Below are positions 32,101 to 43,492 of a stretch of DNA of 64,000 nt, piece after piece. Numbering within the stretch: position 1 is the first letter of the stretch; each line of letters starts with the position of its first letter. This DNA comes from Parapristionchus giblindavisi (taxonomy: Eukaryota; Nematoda; Chromadorea; Rhabditida; Diplogasteridae). The notes beneath the pieces are model-generated. The model was not told where the DNA came from and searched no databases. It saw only the letters and a list, made by a program, of their open reading frames with translations. The translations under genes and the position numbers were made by a program. The stretch spans positions 434,001-498,000 of the forward strand of contig CALSFV010000235.1 in the NCBI GenBank assembly GCA_943737045.1, read 5' to 3'.

Positions 32101-35100
32101 ATTCGATCTGCATGTCTAATGCCTAAACTCTTTGTCTACGACAATGTTCATTCATTCTATATCATCCCGCATTTGAAATCCGGTCAGGTTTTTCCATTTT
32201 TGTGAAATTTTGGTTCAAAATCCGGTCAGGCTTGGTACTTTGTAACATGCTTTTCGACCTATTGTGGTCATTCGTATCCCTCGTCTCCCTAGCCTTCCCT
32301 TTATTATCTCTCTAAATAAAGCTGCATAGCTTATTACGTTTTCTGCCTCTACTTCATACACGACAATTTGCATACTTTTGAACTCAAGAGATGATAAACA
32401 TATTATAGCCACTAATACATATTGTATATATATTGTTCTCGTTGCGCTCTCGGGCGTAGATAAAATATATATACAGTAGCGACGAAAAGTATTCGCCAAA
32501 AATTTTGCAATGTCATAACTTTTGACTCAGGTGAGCAATCGGGCTCATCCTTTGGCAGTATACTATAGTACTAGTGTGCATTATATCCTACTCTCGTTGT
32601 TAAGATTCGTAGGCGTATTATTGTGTAGCGAGCCTGGAACCCCACTGTACTTACTCAGCGAAAATTATTTCCTCAGCCGGATTTTTCTGAGAGCTGTTTT
32701 TAACTATGCATGAACAACATTTACTGAGGAGTAGAATCCGCTATGTGATCGATCTGAGCTAATTCATTTCTGTGAGAAAATCGAAATTTCCGTCACCCCT
32801 GAAATTGGGCAAAATTTTCATAACTCTGTGTTCAGTGAAGCTGCAGTCTCCAAACTGGGCAGAGATGATAGTCTATGAGTGATACAAAACCTGGCCGAGT
32901 ATGAGCCCGATCGGGTGAATTTTGAGAAATTTCGAAAATTTATTATACTCATTTTTTGAGATTCAGGAAGTACCTGGTCGGATTTATTTCGATTGAGTTC
33001 AACAGCAAGATGTCTTCTATATATAGAGATAACTGTTTACTAGTGTTTCACGAAATTTCAAGTTCTTTCAGAGATGTTATGATTGGAGAAAAGAGGTCGA
33101 AAATATTTATGACACGATTTTTTCGGATCATCCAAAAATTTTAAATGATTTTTATGAGACAAAAAGAGCATCAATGGCCATTCTATTATAGGGGATCATC
33201 TTCTGTCTTCATGATAATTGTCATGACAAAGTATGAGCCCAATCGAACAAAGTCGCAAACTTTCGGAAAAAATCTGAAAAAAGATGTAACTATTTTCTAC
33301 CTCTTTTCTCCAATCATAACTTCTCTGAAAGAACTCGTAATTTCGTGAAACACTAGTAAACGGTTATCTACTATATATAGAAGACATCTTGCTGTTGAAC
33401 TCAATCGAAATAAATCCGACCAGGTACTTCCTGAATCTCAAAAAATGAGTATAATAAATATTCGAAATTTCTCAAAATTCACCCGATCGGGCTCATACTC
33501 GGCCAGGTTTTGTATCACTCATAGGCTATCATCTCTGCCTAGTTTGGAGCCTGCAGCTTCACTGAACACAGAGTTATGAAAATTTTGCCCAATTTCAGGG
33601 GTGTCGGAAATTTCGATTTTCTAATAGGAATGAATTAGCTTGAATGAATACCATAGCGGATTCTACTCCTCAGTAAATGTTGTTCATACACTGTTAACAA
33701 CAAGTCTCAGAAAAATCCGGCTGAGGAAATAATTTTCGCTGAGTATGTACAGTGGGGTTCCAGGCTCGCTACACAATAATACGACGACGAATCTGAACAA
33801 CGGGAGTAGGATATAATGCACACTAGTACTATAGTATACTGCCAAAAGATGAGCCCGATTGCTCATCTGAGTCAAAAGTTATGACATTGCAAAATTTTTG
33901 GCGAATACTTTTCGTCGCTACTGTACATCGTCATTCACAAGCATTATGGTATATATACATATACAGTGCGGGACATAATGATATGACACCCCTAAAATTT
34001 TGGGAATCTGGCCGAATTTTGAATGGAAATCAAAAGAGCATAATACCATCCACTCCTTGGATAACTAAGGTAGCCCACGTATGAGGAAATTCAATTTCCC
34101 GGCCAACGAGAAAATAATTATTTTTCGAAATTTTAACGGGACATAATGATATGACACCCCGATTTTTCTCATAAGATATTATTTTTTTCAAATGTCTGCA
34201 TAACAGCAATGGATCAACAACAGGTTAGTAATCAATATTGTGGCCCTTCCTCGAGATTGGACCTAAGATCCGAATGGACATGCTTCCATAGAGGGCAGAA
34301 ATCACTTGAGGCTCGATGCCGTCCCACTCCTTTTTTATGGCATCCTTCAACTCGGCAACGGATGCATACTGTTTGTTGTTCTTGTACACACGACTAACCA
34401 GTATGCCCCGCATGTTCTACATTGGGTTTGCATCGAGGTTGCCCGTAGGGCATGGAAGAATTAGGATATTCTTGACTGTGAACAAAGGTTTTGAGGGGTG
34501 TTGGTGGCAATGGAGGTGCCGTTTTTTCTGGGAGATCAGATGCGGGCACGGCTCTTCCTCATGAACGGAACGAGGGTAGTCTGGTGCATCACCCGATACT
34601 CCCCATAGTCCATCCTGCTGGAGCGGAAGGAGATGGGCGGCTTGTCGAATTTTAAGAACGCGTCCTAGTACGGTACATGATATTTTTTTCAAAAAAAAAT
34701 CAAATTATCAGTTTCTGATCGCATTCACCGATGAGAAGAAGATCAATCCCGATATTCCCGACGGCTATAACTGCTTCTGACGTGATATCCACAAGGAACC
34801 ACGTTAATTCAGCTTTAGGAACTTCTGTCATGTTCTGGGTCGCCTCCTCGATATTCGACATGCCGCCCATCTCCTTCCGCTCCAGCAGGATGGACTATGG
34901 GGAGTATCGGGTGATGAACCAGACTACCCTCGTTCCGTTCATGAGGAAGAGCCGTGCCCGCCATCTGATCTCCCAGAAAAACGGCGCCTCCATTGCCACC
35001 AACACCCCTCAAAACCTTTGTTCACAGTCAAGAATATCCTAATTCTTCCATGCCCTACGGGCAACCTCGATGCAAACCCAATGTAGAACATGCGGGGCAT

Positions 35101-37879
35101 ACTGGTTAGTCGTGTGTACAAGAACAACAAACAGTATGCATCCGTTGCCGAGTTGAAGGATGCCATAAAAAAGGAGTGGGACGGCATCGAGCCTCAAGTG
35201 ATTTCTGCCCTCTATGGAAGCATGTCCATTCGGATCTTAGGTCCAATCTCGAGGAAGAGCCACAATATTGATTACTAACCTGTTGTTGATCCATTGCTGT
35301 TATGCAGAAGTTTGAAAAAAATAATATCTCATGAAAAAATCCGGGTGTCATATCATTATGTCCCGTTAAAATTTCGAAAAATAATTATTTTCTCGTTGGC
35401 CGGGAAATTGAATTTCCTCATACGTGGGCTACCTTAGTTATCCAAGGAGTGGATGCAAATGGTATTATGCTCTTTTGATTTCCATTCAAAATTCGGCCAG
35501 AATCCCAAAATTTTAGGGGTGTCATATCATTATGTCCCGCACTGTATGTAGATTCGGTAATCAAAATCACTGGACCCTGATCTACAGTACCTCCGAAAAA
35601 CAATAAATAAATAAATAATTAAATCAATAAATAAAAATCTCTCCAATCAATACCTCCGAAGGCATTCGCCAAGAACGCGCCGTCCTCCTCCAGCATCGCT
35701 GCGAGGAACGCCGACAGCCATGATCGAGCGTTGTCGTCCTGATAATCACACAAATTAATATTATTATTATCAATATATCTATTATATTATAGGCATATCT
35801 ACTATATTCATCTTTTATCGCTATGCGACTAGAAGACCGGTTGGCGAGCCCATATATCGTTGGCGTAATAATGCGCGATGATCAAATTGTAAGGAAAAAT
35901 CGAAAGATAATGGTGGAATCATACATTTTCGAGCACTCACATTGTGAGTGAGCACTTTTTGTCGATGCGGTCAGTTTTGAAACTCGAGACCCATCTAGGA
36001 ATATGCGGGAGATCGAGATTAGTAAGAATCACCTAAGATCGGGTCAGTTTTGTTCTAATTTCGGGTCAGTTTATAATTCGCAAAAACAACTGATTGTGAG
36101 TGGGGCGAAAATGTATGGGTGGAATATGTCATATGCCCAAAGGTTTCGCATATCCTGGCACATATACCTGATAAATATTCATTAGTTTGGTTCATCTCTT
36201 ATAAACGAGGTTCTCAAAGCGAAAAAAAAATCTCATCAATATCACAAGATTATTGCACGCACATCGAACCACCGTGCAACCAGGAATGACGTGGTCCTGG
36301 ACCACATTCTCTCCGACATTTTATTTCAAGATATATCAGTAGCCTTATCAGTATTTCACATTATTTTCCAGCCCAATATTTATAGCATATTTATATGGTA
36401 AAATTACATTGTATTTACAAATTTAAACAAATATATGTAATATTAGCAAAGATAAGGGTACCTCGACATTCATCCACAGATTGGCCACCACCGCCACGAT
36501 CGAGTCGAAGGTCGTGTCCAGCGCGCTGCCTACATACATATCGAATGAGAAAAAGCATCTCCAATGCATAGGTCGAATAGCTAGGTTATCGGTTTTCAAA
36601 ATGCGGTTATGTTTTTCGATTTTTGTGAATTGTTGGCTAAAAATGCGGCCAGGCTTGGTACTTTGTAACATACTTTTCGACTTCTGCTCCGATGTACCAA
36701 ATTATTTACTCACTTATTGCCTCTTTCTTTTCGTAATCCTAATCAGAGATGTTCGTAACGCGAAATGAAAGTAATTACCAAAATTCGGAAGTCACGGTAA
36801 AAATTAAACCCCTCTTAACATTTTCAAACAAAAAAAACACTCTAGTCGACACTACCGTACCCATCGAGATCGGTTTGGCAAAGGTCGTCAGCACGGCAGC
36901 GGCTTCTACGAGTAGACGCTGGGAGACGAGGAGGTCGCGAAGGACGACCAGTACCGAGGACGGGAAGGAGTTGCGGTGTCTGAAGAGTATAAAGATGTAA
37001 TGTTACAAGAAAATGGACGAAAGCTTACACGACAATTTCAATTTTTCGTAGGAGGTGGTAGATATAGTTTACAAGGTAATGAGGAATGACGATGCAACTT
37101 CCAATAATGAAGGGGGACAATTTGACATCTTCTCCGCAGTCAGCCATGTTTTCAGGATACCTATTATGTAGCATACATTGCCACCCACTATATAAGGCCA
37201 TTTTAGGGCACTTGATAAAAAAATTAAGTTAAAAATGACGATTTTTAAGCAAAAATAACGAATTTTGTGAATCAACCCACCCTATTGCGAGAATTGACCC
37301 ACTATATAAAAATAAACGGCGAGGGTACCGAAAATGAATGATTATGTAGTGGGCGAATGTTTGCACTAATGTCTTGCTAAAAAAAATCAATAAATCAATC
37401 GCTCACCTGTCCGATCGATTGGCCATATTGACGATGAGTCGCAGGGTGAACTTGATGACGTCATCGTCTCGACCTTCGGTCGCCGTGAACAGTCGTTGCA
37501 TGACGTCGAGCCATTGCTGAAATCAATAAATCGATATTCTCGAAAAATCAATAAGCATGACTCCAACGAAAACCAAATGTGTACTGTAATATATGGAGTG
37601 TAAATCAATCAATAAACACACTCAATCGTTCAGTCAGTCAAGCTAAATTTCCGCTTCTTTTCAACGTACAAAGCTTGCGTCGTATTGTACCACTTCTTGG
37701 CAGAGTCGATTCAACGCTGAATCAATCAATAATCCAACCTGATCATTCAATCGATCGATAATCTCCACCGTATGCTCACTACTTCCAACAAAGGTCGCCA
37801 GCCTTCTCAACTCTTCCGCGCTCCATTCACTCCTCGACCCGTTCAAGACCGATTCCAGGAGCGCGACCTCATCGACCAT
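29188..37879 (-). CDS. ATXN10: Ataxin-10-like protein gene, complete copy
   Basis: Eleven exons with consistent phases: 37670-37879 (ATG), 37407-37516, 36861-36979, 36462-36529, 35654-35738, 31954-32048, 31477-31657, 30940-31073, 30096-30119, 29660-29740 and 29188-29298 (TGA at 29188-29190). They give about 405 residues, slightly shorter than vertebrate ataxin-10 (about 475). The protein is all-helical, as expected for ARM/HEAT repeats. The C-terminus carries the ataxin-10 signature: TQWSVAALRHLCLGCPPNQE followed by GIIDRENLLAQLG, where known members have a W-x-x-x-A-(I/L)-R-(N/H)-L pattern, N-Q-(E/D) and a short acidic helix. Exon 7 codes a Ser/Thr-rich insertion (TSSSSTMTSSESSSTSS) embedded in GACGTCAT repeats. 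Ataxin-10 proteins are cytoplasmic and linked to neuron survival, centrosome function and G-protein signalling (family knowledge). The first eight exons are duplicated at 51.9-55.3 kb. Exon 9 could be longer (to 29986), but only the short form keeps phase. Confidence 0.8.
29335..29505. mobile_element. MITE remnant (TATAAAATACACTTG family)
   Basis: The right end TATGCAAGTACATTTTATACG matches the LINE-embedded copy at 24610-24633; the internal TTTTGCGTAGTTCAGAAACTA also matches. Lies in the last intron of the ataxin-10-like gene. Confidence 0.6.
30350..30432 (-). other. tRNA-like sequence with Pol III A and B boxes
   Basis: On the minus strand TTGGTGTAGTGGTAAAGGC (A-box-like) is followed at the right distance by GCGGGTTCGAAACC (B box). 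An anticodon-arm-like GCGCTGTCTAGCAAGCGC lies between. Acceptor and T stems pair poorly, so this is probably a tRNA-derived SINE or pseudogene. Confidence 0.5.
31235..31352. mobile_element. MITE (CATAGGTCGAA family)
   Basis: ATAGGTCGAAAAGTATG at one end and CTATTCGACCTATG at the other, in an ataxin-10 intron of copy 1. The matching place in copy 2 (near 52.47 kb) does not contain it. Confidence 0.6.
32474..33923. mobile_element. Foldback element with TA duplication (CAGTAGCGACG ends)
   Basis: Ends CAGTAGCGACGAAAAGTATT and its reverse complement flanked by TA on both sides. The arms of about 700 bp are almost perfect (GCAATGTCATAACTTTTGAC, CATCTCTGCC, TTCAACAGCAAGATGTC). No coding capacity. 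TA targets and CAGT ends suggest a Tc1/mariner-mobilised element. Absent from the matching intron in copy 2. Confidence 0.85.
33964..35544. mobile_element. Tc1-derived foldback element
   Basis: Ends CAGTGCGGGACATAATGATA and the reverse complement, with TA on each side. The right part (34716-35280, plus strand) carries a degenerate Tc1-like transposase: AFTDEKKINPD and PDGYN in one frame, SSRMDYGEYRVM and NGASIATNT in another, then NLDANPM-stop and VYKNNKQYASVAELKDAIKK. The left part (34225-34690) is an inverted copy of the same 3' half. Internal stops and frameshifts make the protein non-functional. Absent from copy 2. Confidence 0.85.
35925..36120. mobile_element. MITE with CATACATTTTCG ends
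   Basis: Starts CATACATTTTCGAGCACTCA and ends GTGGGGCGAAAATGTATG. An inverted relative lies at 40248-40488 in the same duplication copy. Neither has a counterpart at the equivalent place in copy 2. Confidence 0.65.
36567..36684. mobile_element. MITE (CATAGGTCGAA family)
   Basis: Starts CATAGGTCGAATAGCTAG and ends in TACTTTTCGACTT, next to ataxin-10 exon 4. Not found at the equivalent place in copy 2. Confidence 0.55.
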
Positions 37880-39369
37880 TCCTGATTACGGTAGGAATGA
37901 GCACAGCAATATTGATTTATGACAAACAAGGTGCAATGATTTCACACACTATAGTGACCATATGATTCTAATAGCATATCATCACATTGCTAAAATAACC
38001 CGGTGATACCCTGTTTCAACGACACATGTAGATTTCTGGAGCTCGGAAATCAATGATATATGATCTGATGAAAAGTTCCGAATAACACACAAACTCTTAT
38101 TCAACTATACACCCAAGGAGACCACACATGTGATACAATTTGAATTTATGACCTCATCACTCATGAATTCATCACCTATTTCGTCATCTATTATTTGTAT
38201 TATCACTATTATTATGTGAACAATTATTATTATTCTTATCGATTTATCGTGACCATCCCAGAAATAGCGCCAGCGCACGCTCAACGCTTCACTAATCAAT
38301 AATGCATGGCATACGAATCAATTTATCATTAGCACATTGCAAACGTTAAGGAACAAGATGAAGCTACTCTGGTATACTGAGGGAGGTGTAGTGGCGACTG
38401 GGGGGAGATCATGTGGAAATTAGGAATCGATAATCGATCGATAAAGCTCTAGAATATTCTCGTGCAGGTAGTACGAATACTTTACATGTCATAGCATAGA
38501 TGAATCTCTAGGCTAATTCGAAACGCTCCGATCCGGTTATACTCTCACACTTTCTTAGTAAGTGAGAGAGTATGACCAGTATACGTATATCCATGAAACA
38601 AGACAAACCCATTTGTCTCGCAAACGTCACAAGCGTAGGGTTGAGGATTTTTGGCAAACGCCTCCGGCTACGATTGTGACGTCACGTTTCTCAAGATTCA
38701 TGGATATACCTATACAGAGCGGAGAGCATTCAAAAAAGCCTGCATTAATTCTTTAAAAAAGACTTCGTCAGTAAAGTATTCGCACTAGCAACAATAAGGG
38801 TACAGCGAGTAAGTCACAGTAGTATAGCAATTGTGTACGAAAAAGTAGAACAAAAAACTTTGAAAGAGATCGTCATTAGGAGGACAAAAGCGGACTAAAC
38901 AAATCGATCAACACACAAGATAGATCACACAGGGGGGAAACACAGCAAACATGGGATTACGGTACATGGCAGCTTAGGGGGTTACTGTATACTTGTATAC
39001 ATGAAGTACGGTAGGAGGATTACGGTAAGACAGGCTAGCTCGGCCAACTACTGTATACATCGGTTACGGTACAAGATGATGATGATGATGATCAGGGTCA
39101 CCAAGACTAGGACAAGTGAATCAAAGGAAGGAAATACACAGCTGACAAAAACGGTCGAAAGATCAAAGATCAAACATTGAAAGATCAAAGATCATCTCAG
39201 AAATAGCATGAAACAACTATTACAATAAAACGCGGTAAAAGTACGAGCAAGTAAAATTAGCCAGCATTGAGCAGGGACACACTTTCACAAATACAAAAAT
39301 CAATATCTCAAAATAACAGTGACGTCATCGCAAGAGGACCTAGCAGTGACGTCATCATGATCATGGCTT
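37880..39369. other. Intergenic stretch upstream of the ataxin-10-like gene
   Basis: Contains a palindromic MITE at about 38512-38745 (GCTAATTCGAAACGCTCCG and GAGCGGAGAGCATTC arms, with an inner TATACGTATATCCATGAAA), TACGGTA-rich sequence at 38950-39075 and a GATCAAAG cluster at 39160. Probable promoter region; no specific element can be assigned. Confidence 0.5.
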
Positions 39370-41004
39370 CTAAGATGTCGTATTGTCGTCCTTAGTTGTC
39401 GATGGTGTCGACTTGTCTTCATAAAACGCGAGAGCCTTGGTGATCTCCTCGGCCGTCGATAATATCGATCGGAGCGGAGCAGAGGGCACTGCCTGTTCAG
39501 ACTAAAAGCAATTTATTAATTTATTTTTTTAAAATAATTATGAATAATGTATAAACATCACTCATATACATAATAGGATATATTCGCCATAATCTGTTCC
39601 GCTTTTCGAATGACGAACGATTGGTAAAAATAAAAATAAAACAAAAAATCAATTTTAAAAAAAATCAATAATACCGTACCTTGAGGAACATGGAGCAGTG
39701 GAAGGGCGATAGATGTGCGGACATTAGCTGAAGCGCCTGCAAAAGAGTAACCACTTTAACAATACTTTACATAGAGGGTGTCAAAACAGGAAAAAAACAC
39801 AATAATGATCCCGTGCTACAAGAAGTTGGGTCCCCTTATAGAGCTATTATCTCTTTTTTCCCTATTCTACTCAAAATGTGATTATATTATTTTTACTTTT
39901 TAATCATCCCTTACTCCGATAAAAAAGATAATTTAAAATGTAAATAAATAATATAACTATCATCATCATCATTACTTCATAATATAATCGATGCATCTCC
40001 GATATGTTACGCCATATTCATTTTTTTCGAATCTGCTTGATACACATACAGTGAATCAATAAATCAACAAATCCCAATCCACCTACCGTATGATTATGAA
40101 CAGTGAGCGCTACTACGGTAGCGAGTACGGTACTCCTCGTGGGAGGCATTACGAGATGTTTGATGGGCATGGCGGAGAAGATACGGGGAGCGGAGAACAG
40201 ACCGCAGAGAAGCAGCTGCAAATATGATATTATGAAAAGTTACTATTCATAATACATTTTCGACCCACAAACAATCTATTGTTTTTTGCGAATTACATAT
40301 AAACTGACCCGAAAGTAGAACAAAACTGACACGATCTACATCTCAAGTAGTCGGAACTGAACCGACACGGGGGATGATTCTTCCTAATCTCGATCTCCGC
40401 ATATTCCTAGATGGGTTTCAAGACTCAAAACTGACACCATCGACAAAAAGTGCTCACTCACAATGTGGGTGCTCGAAAATGTATGCTATTCATAGTAATT
40501 TTTCACCAACTGCAATTAAAGATGGACGAGTACATTCCCGTCCTAATGTTGATCATGAGACGGCGAAGCAAATGGTGTTTTCATTTTTATGTTGCATGAA
40601 CTATTGTGGGATATTAAAAAAATACTAATGACTGTTGGTGCTGCCTTCAAAATTTTCAGAAAGATTATTCCAAATATCAATAGTCCGAGAGACGTTAGAC
40701 GAATGGGAAGAAGTTGAGATTATTAAGGGCATACAACAAACGCCAAACCACGATACTGTAAGATCGCAGCCCAGATATATTTATCTTCATAGCCGTCGAA
40801 TTAATCAATAATTGGTTTCCCACCATCCTGATGTCTCTCCGACAGTGCAGCCACCATCGCCAGAAGACGGAATACCGTCAGCGATAGCGGTGTAGATGAT
40901 GACGTCGCCTTCGATGACGACGTCACAGTCGATTGATCGTCCCTGATTCGAGCCATCAGAAAGGAGACCAGCTTGAGCAAGCGAGGACCGAGCGAGAAGA
41001 GACG
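39370..41004 (-). pseudogene. Gene 3 terminal exons, orphaned copy 1
   Basis: Four exons matching those at 59.9-61.4 kb: 40828-41004 (RLFSLGPRLLKLVSFLMAR), 40087-40215 (LLLCGLFSAPRIFSA, MPIKHLVMPPTRSTVLATVV), 39680-39736 (ALQLMSAHLSPFHCSMFLK) and 39370-39501 (SEQAVPSAPLRSILS ... FYEDK, stop TAG). The first exon's donor reads CAGGATGG where copy 2 has CAGGTTTGT, so the GT is lost. The 5' exons of gene 3 lie 21 kb away beyond the second copy. These exons can only be used by long-range splicing and are probably non-functional. Confidence 0.7.
40248..40488. mobile_element. MITE with ATACATTTTCGA ends
   Basis: Inverted relative of 35925-36120: starts ATACATTTTCGACCCAC and ends GTGGGTGCTCGAAAATGTAT. 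Lies just upstream of the orphan exon at 40087-40215. Confidence 0.6.
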
Positions 41005-41176
41005 CTACAATGGAGTCAATCAATCAATTAATATCGTTCGATCAATCAACGATTTTTCACCAGGTAGATCAATCAATACTTTAAAACTTTAGTTTTGCTA
41101 TTTGGGCTTGGTTATTTCATGATACGAATGAAATATTTCTTAAATAATATTTCATTCGTATTTTACTCGTTGAAAC

Positions 41177-42103
41177 ATCTTTATCTTTCTCTCTTTCTTT
41201 ATTTCCATCATAACAAAAGCACAATAGAACAGATATGTAATAAATATAGGTTGATGGAGGTCCGTCGCGTTATCAGCGAATCGGTTGAAGGCAGCAGGGA
41301 AATGGGGCGGGAAATGGCGAAGTGGTGTATCGGGTGGATAATTATAAATGACGTAGTAGGGTGGGAGGCAAGAGGGGATCAATCTCAACAGAATTTAGGA
41401 AAGATTTAAAACGAATAGGAGAAGATGTAACGATATCGGTGGGAAGACTATTCCAGATATGAATTACTCTACTTGCACAGGTTGTCTTGGTACTGGGGAT
41501 ATTATATGGTATGGTTATACGGAATGTGTGATGTGAAAAGCGATGACTACGATAGAGACGAATTTTAGAATACATAAAAGAATCATCAAATTCATAATTC
41601 CTATTTAAAGAATTGTATATAAAAATCAAATCAGCAATAGAACGTCGTTTCTCAAGAGTGGTAAGGTTTAAAGCATTGAGCCGTGAAAGGTAATTTACAT
41701 ATGGGATATTACAACGATAATACAGACGTTTAGTGAAATCACGTTGTAGTGATTCTATATCATTACATAAGCAAATGCTAGAGGGATTCCAAACGATTGA
41801 AGAAGTTTCAATAATAGGACGGATGAAAGACGTATAGGCACGTACATAAACAAGGGGGTCGCTAGAACGGAAAGATTTAAAAAGAATATTGATCTTTGAT
41901 CTGGATTTAGTAACTAACTTCTTGATATGATCGTTAAAGGTGAGGTTGGGCGAGAATAGAACTCCTAGATCTTTAACAGAGGAAACAGCATTGAGAACAC
42001 TATCATTAAGAATATATTGAGTACGTTGTTTGAGTGGGCCAAAGTTCATCACCGAGCATTTAGCCTCATTTAAAGACATATTCCATTGCCGAGACCATTC
42101 ATG
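41177..42103 (-). mobile_element. CR1-like LINE 3' fragment with empty site in copy 2
   Basis: An intact minus-strand ORF of 245 codons (42079 down to 41342): MSLNEAKCSVMNFGPLKQ, SVKDLGVLFSPNLTFNDHI, FIRPIIETSSIVWNPSS, RRSIADLIFIYNS, ending LLPPTLLRHL. This is the thumb/C-terminal part of the RT. Copy 2 of the duplication reads straight through at about 61569 (GAAACATCTTTATGATGTGCG), marking both ends of the insertion. The 3' tail is A/G-rich. Young, because the ORF is still open. Confidence 0.85.
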
Positions 42104-42879
42104 ATGTGCGATAAATTTAAATATCGTTCAATCAATCAATACTTTGTCAGAGAGATCAATCAATCAATAATCACTATAAGAACCCGCATGCTATTAGGTT
42201 GTAACATAAGTTCCTTTGGATTTTGAGGTGAACATTGAAATAAAATTATCTCTGTTTATCGACAACACTGCGGATGGATATATTTGCTGTTGTAGCCGAT
42301 GGGTCCCTGCTATAATCCAGCCACACCGTGGGCTCTCCACTTTTGGTACGACTTGGGTTATTGTGCAAACTGTGAGGCCAACCACGTTCCGACATCTTCT
42401 TTGTTCTTAAACTTTTCATTTACTAAAGTAAGTGGGAGGCCTTAAAACGCGTTCTCCATAAGAGCGGCGGGGGTATGGCACATTGTTTCAAAATCATCCT
42501 AGGTGACTCATATTTCATGGTTGGAGTCCCTTGGGGCCGTGTACACTTCAGTCAAAAAATTGACCCAAATTATCGATTTTTGATCTACCAAAAGTCGAAA
42601 AATCAAAGTGTGATTTCCATTGCATGTTTATACCATTTGATAGAGGATACAACGTTATATAAGAATACCAAGTTTCATAAGTTTTGATAACTCCGTGTTC
42701 GAGAAATATCCGATTTTCCTAATTTTGACCAGGTTTTTTGTTTTGATCTAATGGCATAGTATGTTACTATTATTTCCAGGGCATGGATTTCTGATATGTT
42801 ATGTAAAAATGAATGGGCTATCCGAATATCACACTTATTTGGACCCGCCGTATGCCAGGCATACTGATATCGCCAGTCT

Positions 42880-42945
42880 TAGTGGTGAATTCTAACGCCC
42901 AATCGCCGACGCAGGTTCGAATCCGGGTCCCGGCCGAAATTTTTG
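42880..42945 (+). other. tRNA-like sequence in the foldback arm
   Basis: CTTAGTGGTGAATTCTAACG resembles an A box. About 20 bases further, CAGGTTCGAATCCGGG is a canonical B box. The reverse-complement copy lies at 48825-48890 in the other arm. No full cloverleaf could be drawn. Confidence 0.45.
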
Positions 42946-43183
42946 CAAATTTTTTTCGACTCAAATTAGACTTTAAATTATACTTTCATGCGTTTTACCT
43001 TGTTTTCATTAATTTATTGTACGAAATAACCATCAACATTATGAGAAATCATTTAAAAAATCGTATAACTGATATAGTATCAGCGAATAGTCATGGGACG
43101 GGGGGAAAATAACGGTTTTTCTACAGTGCCACTTCTTAAAAATGCAATATTTTCAATTTTCAGATAAAATAAAATAAATATAT

Positions 43184-43434
43184 TGTTGGATACCTTGATA
43201 TGTGGAGACTAGAGTAGTAACCAATACAAGTTTATCACAAATAATATAGAGTTCGAGTCTAAGACTAGGGATAGAAGAGACCTACTTGTAACCTACGCTA
43301 AGCCTAAGAAATGAAATAGAGAATCATGTGTAGAGTAATAGATATGATAATTAGGGATAATGCACAATGACTATTATGCATTAGCTATATGATAATTATA
43401 TTATGCTAAATAGATTAGATTACACTACACAACA
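43184..43434 (-). repeat. 3' LTR
   Basis: 251 bp; plus strand begins TGTTGGATACCTTG and ends CACTACACAACA. Contains one extra C near 43312 relative to the other LTR. Confidence 0.92.
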
Positions 43435-43492
43435 CCTCCTTCCTAAGATTCTAAGTTAAAGACAACAGAATCGATAATCAATACAATAAAAA

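Noticed and set aside
42813..43112. ORF repeated at 48706-48948 as a transposase
   Set aside because: It is the translation of the tRNA-like part of both foldback arms and has no protein features.
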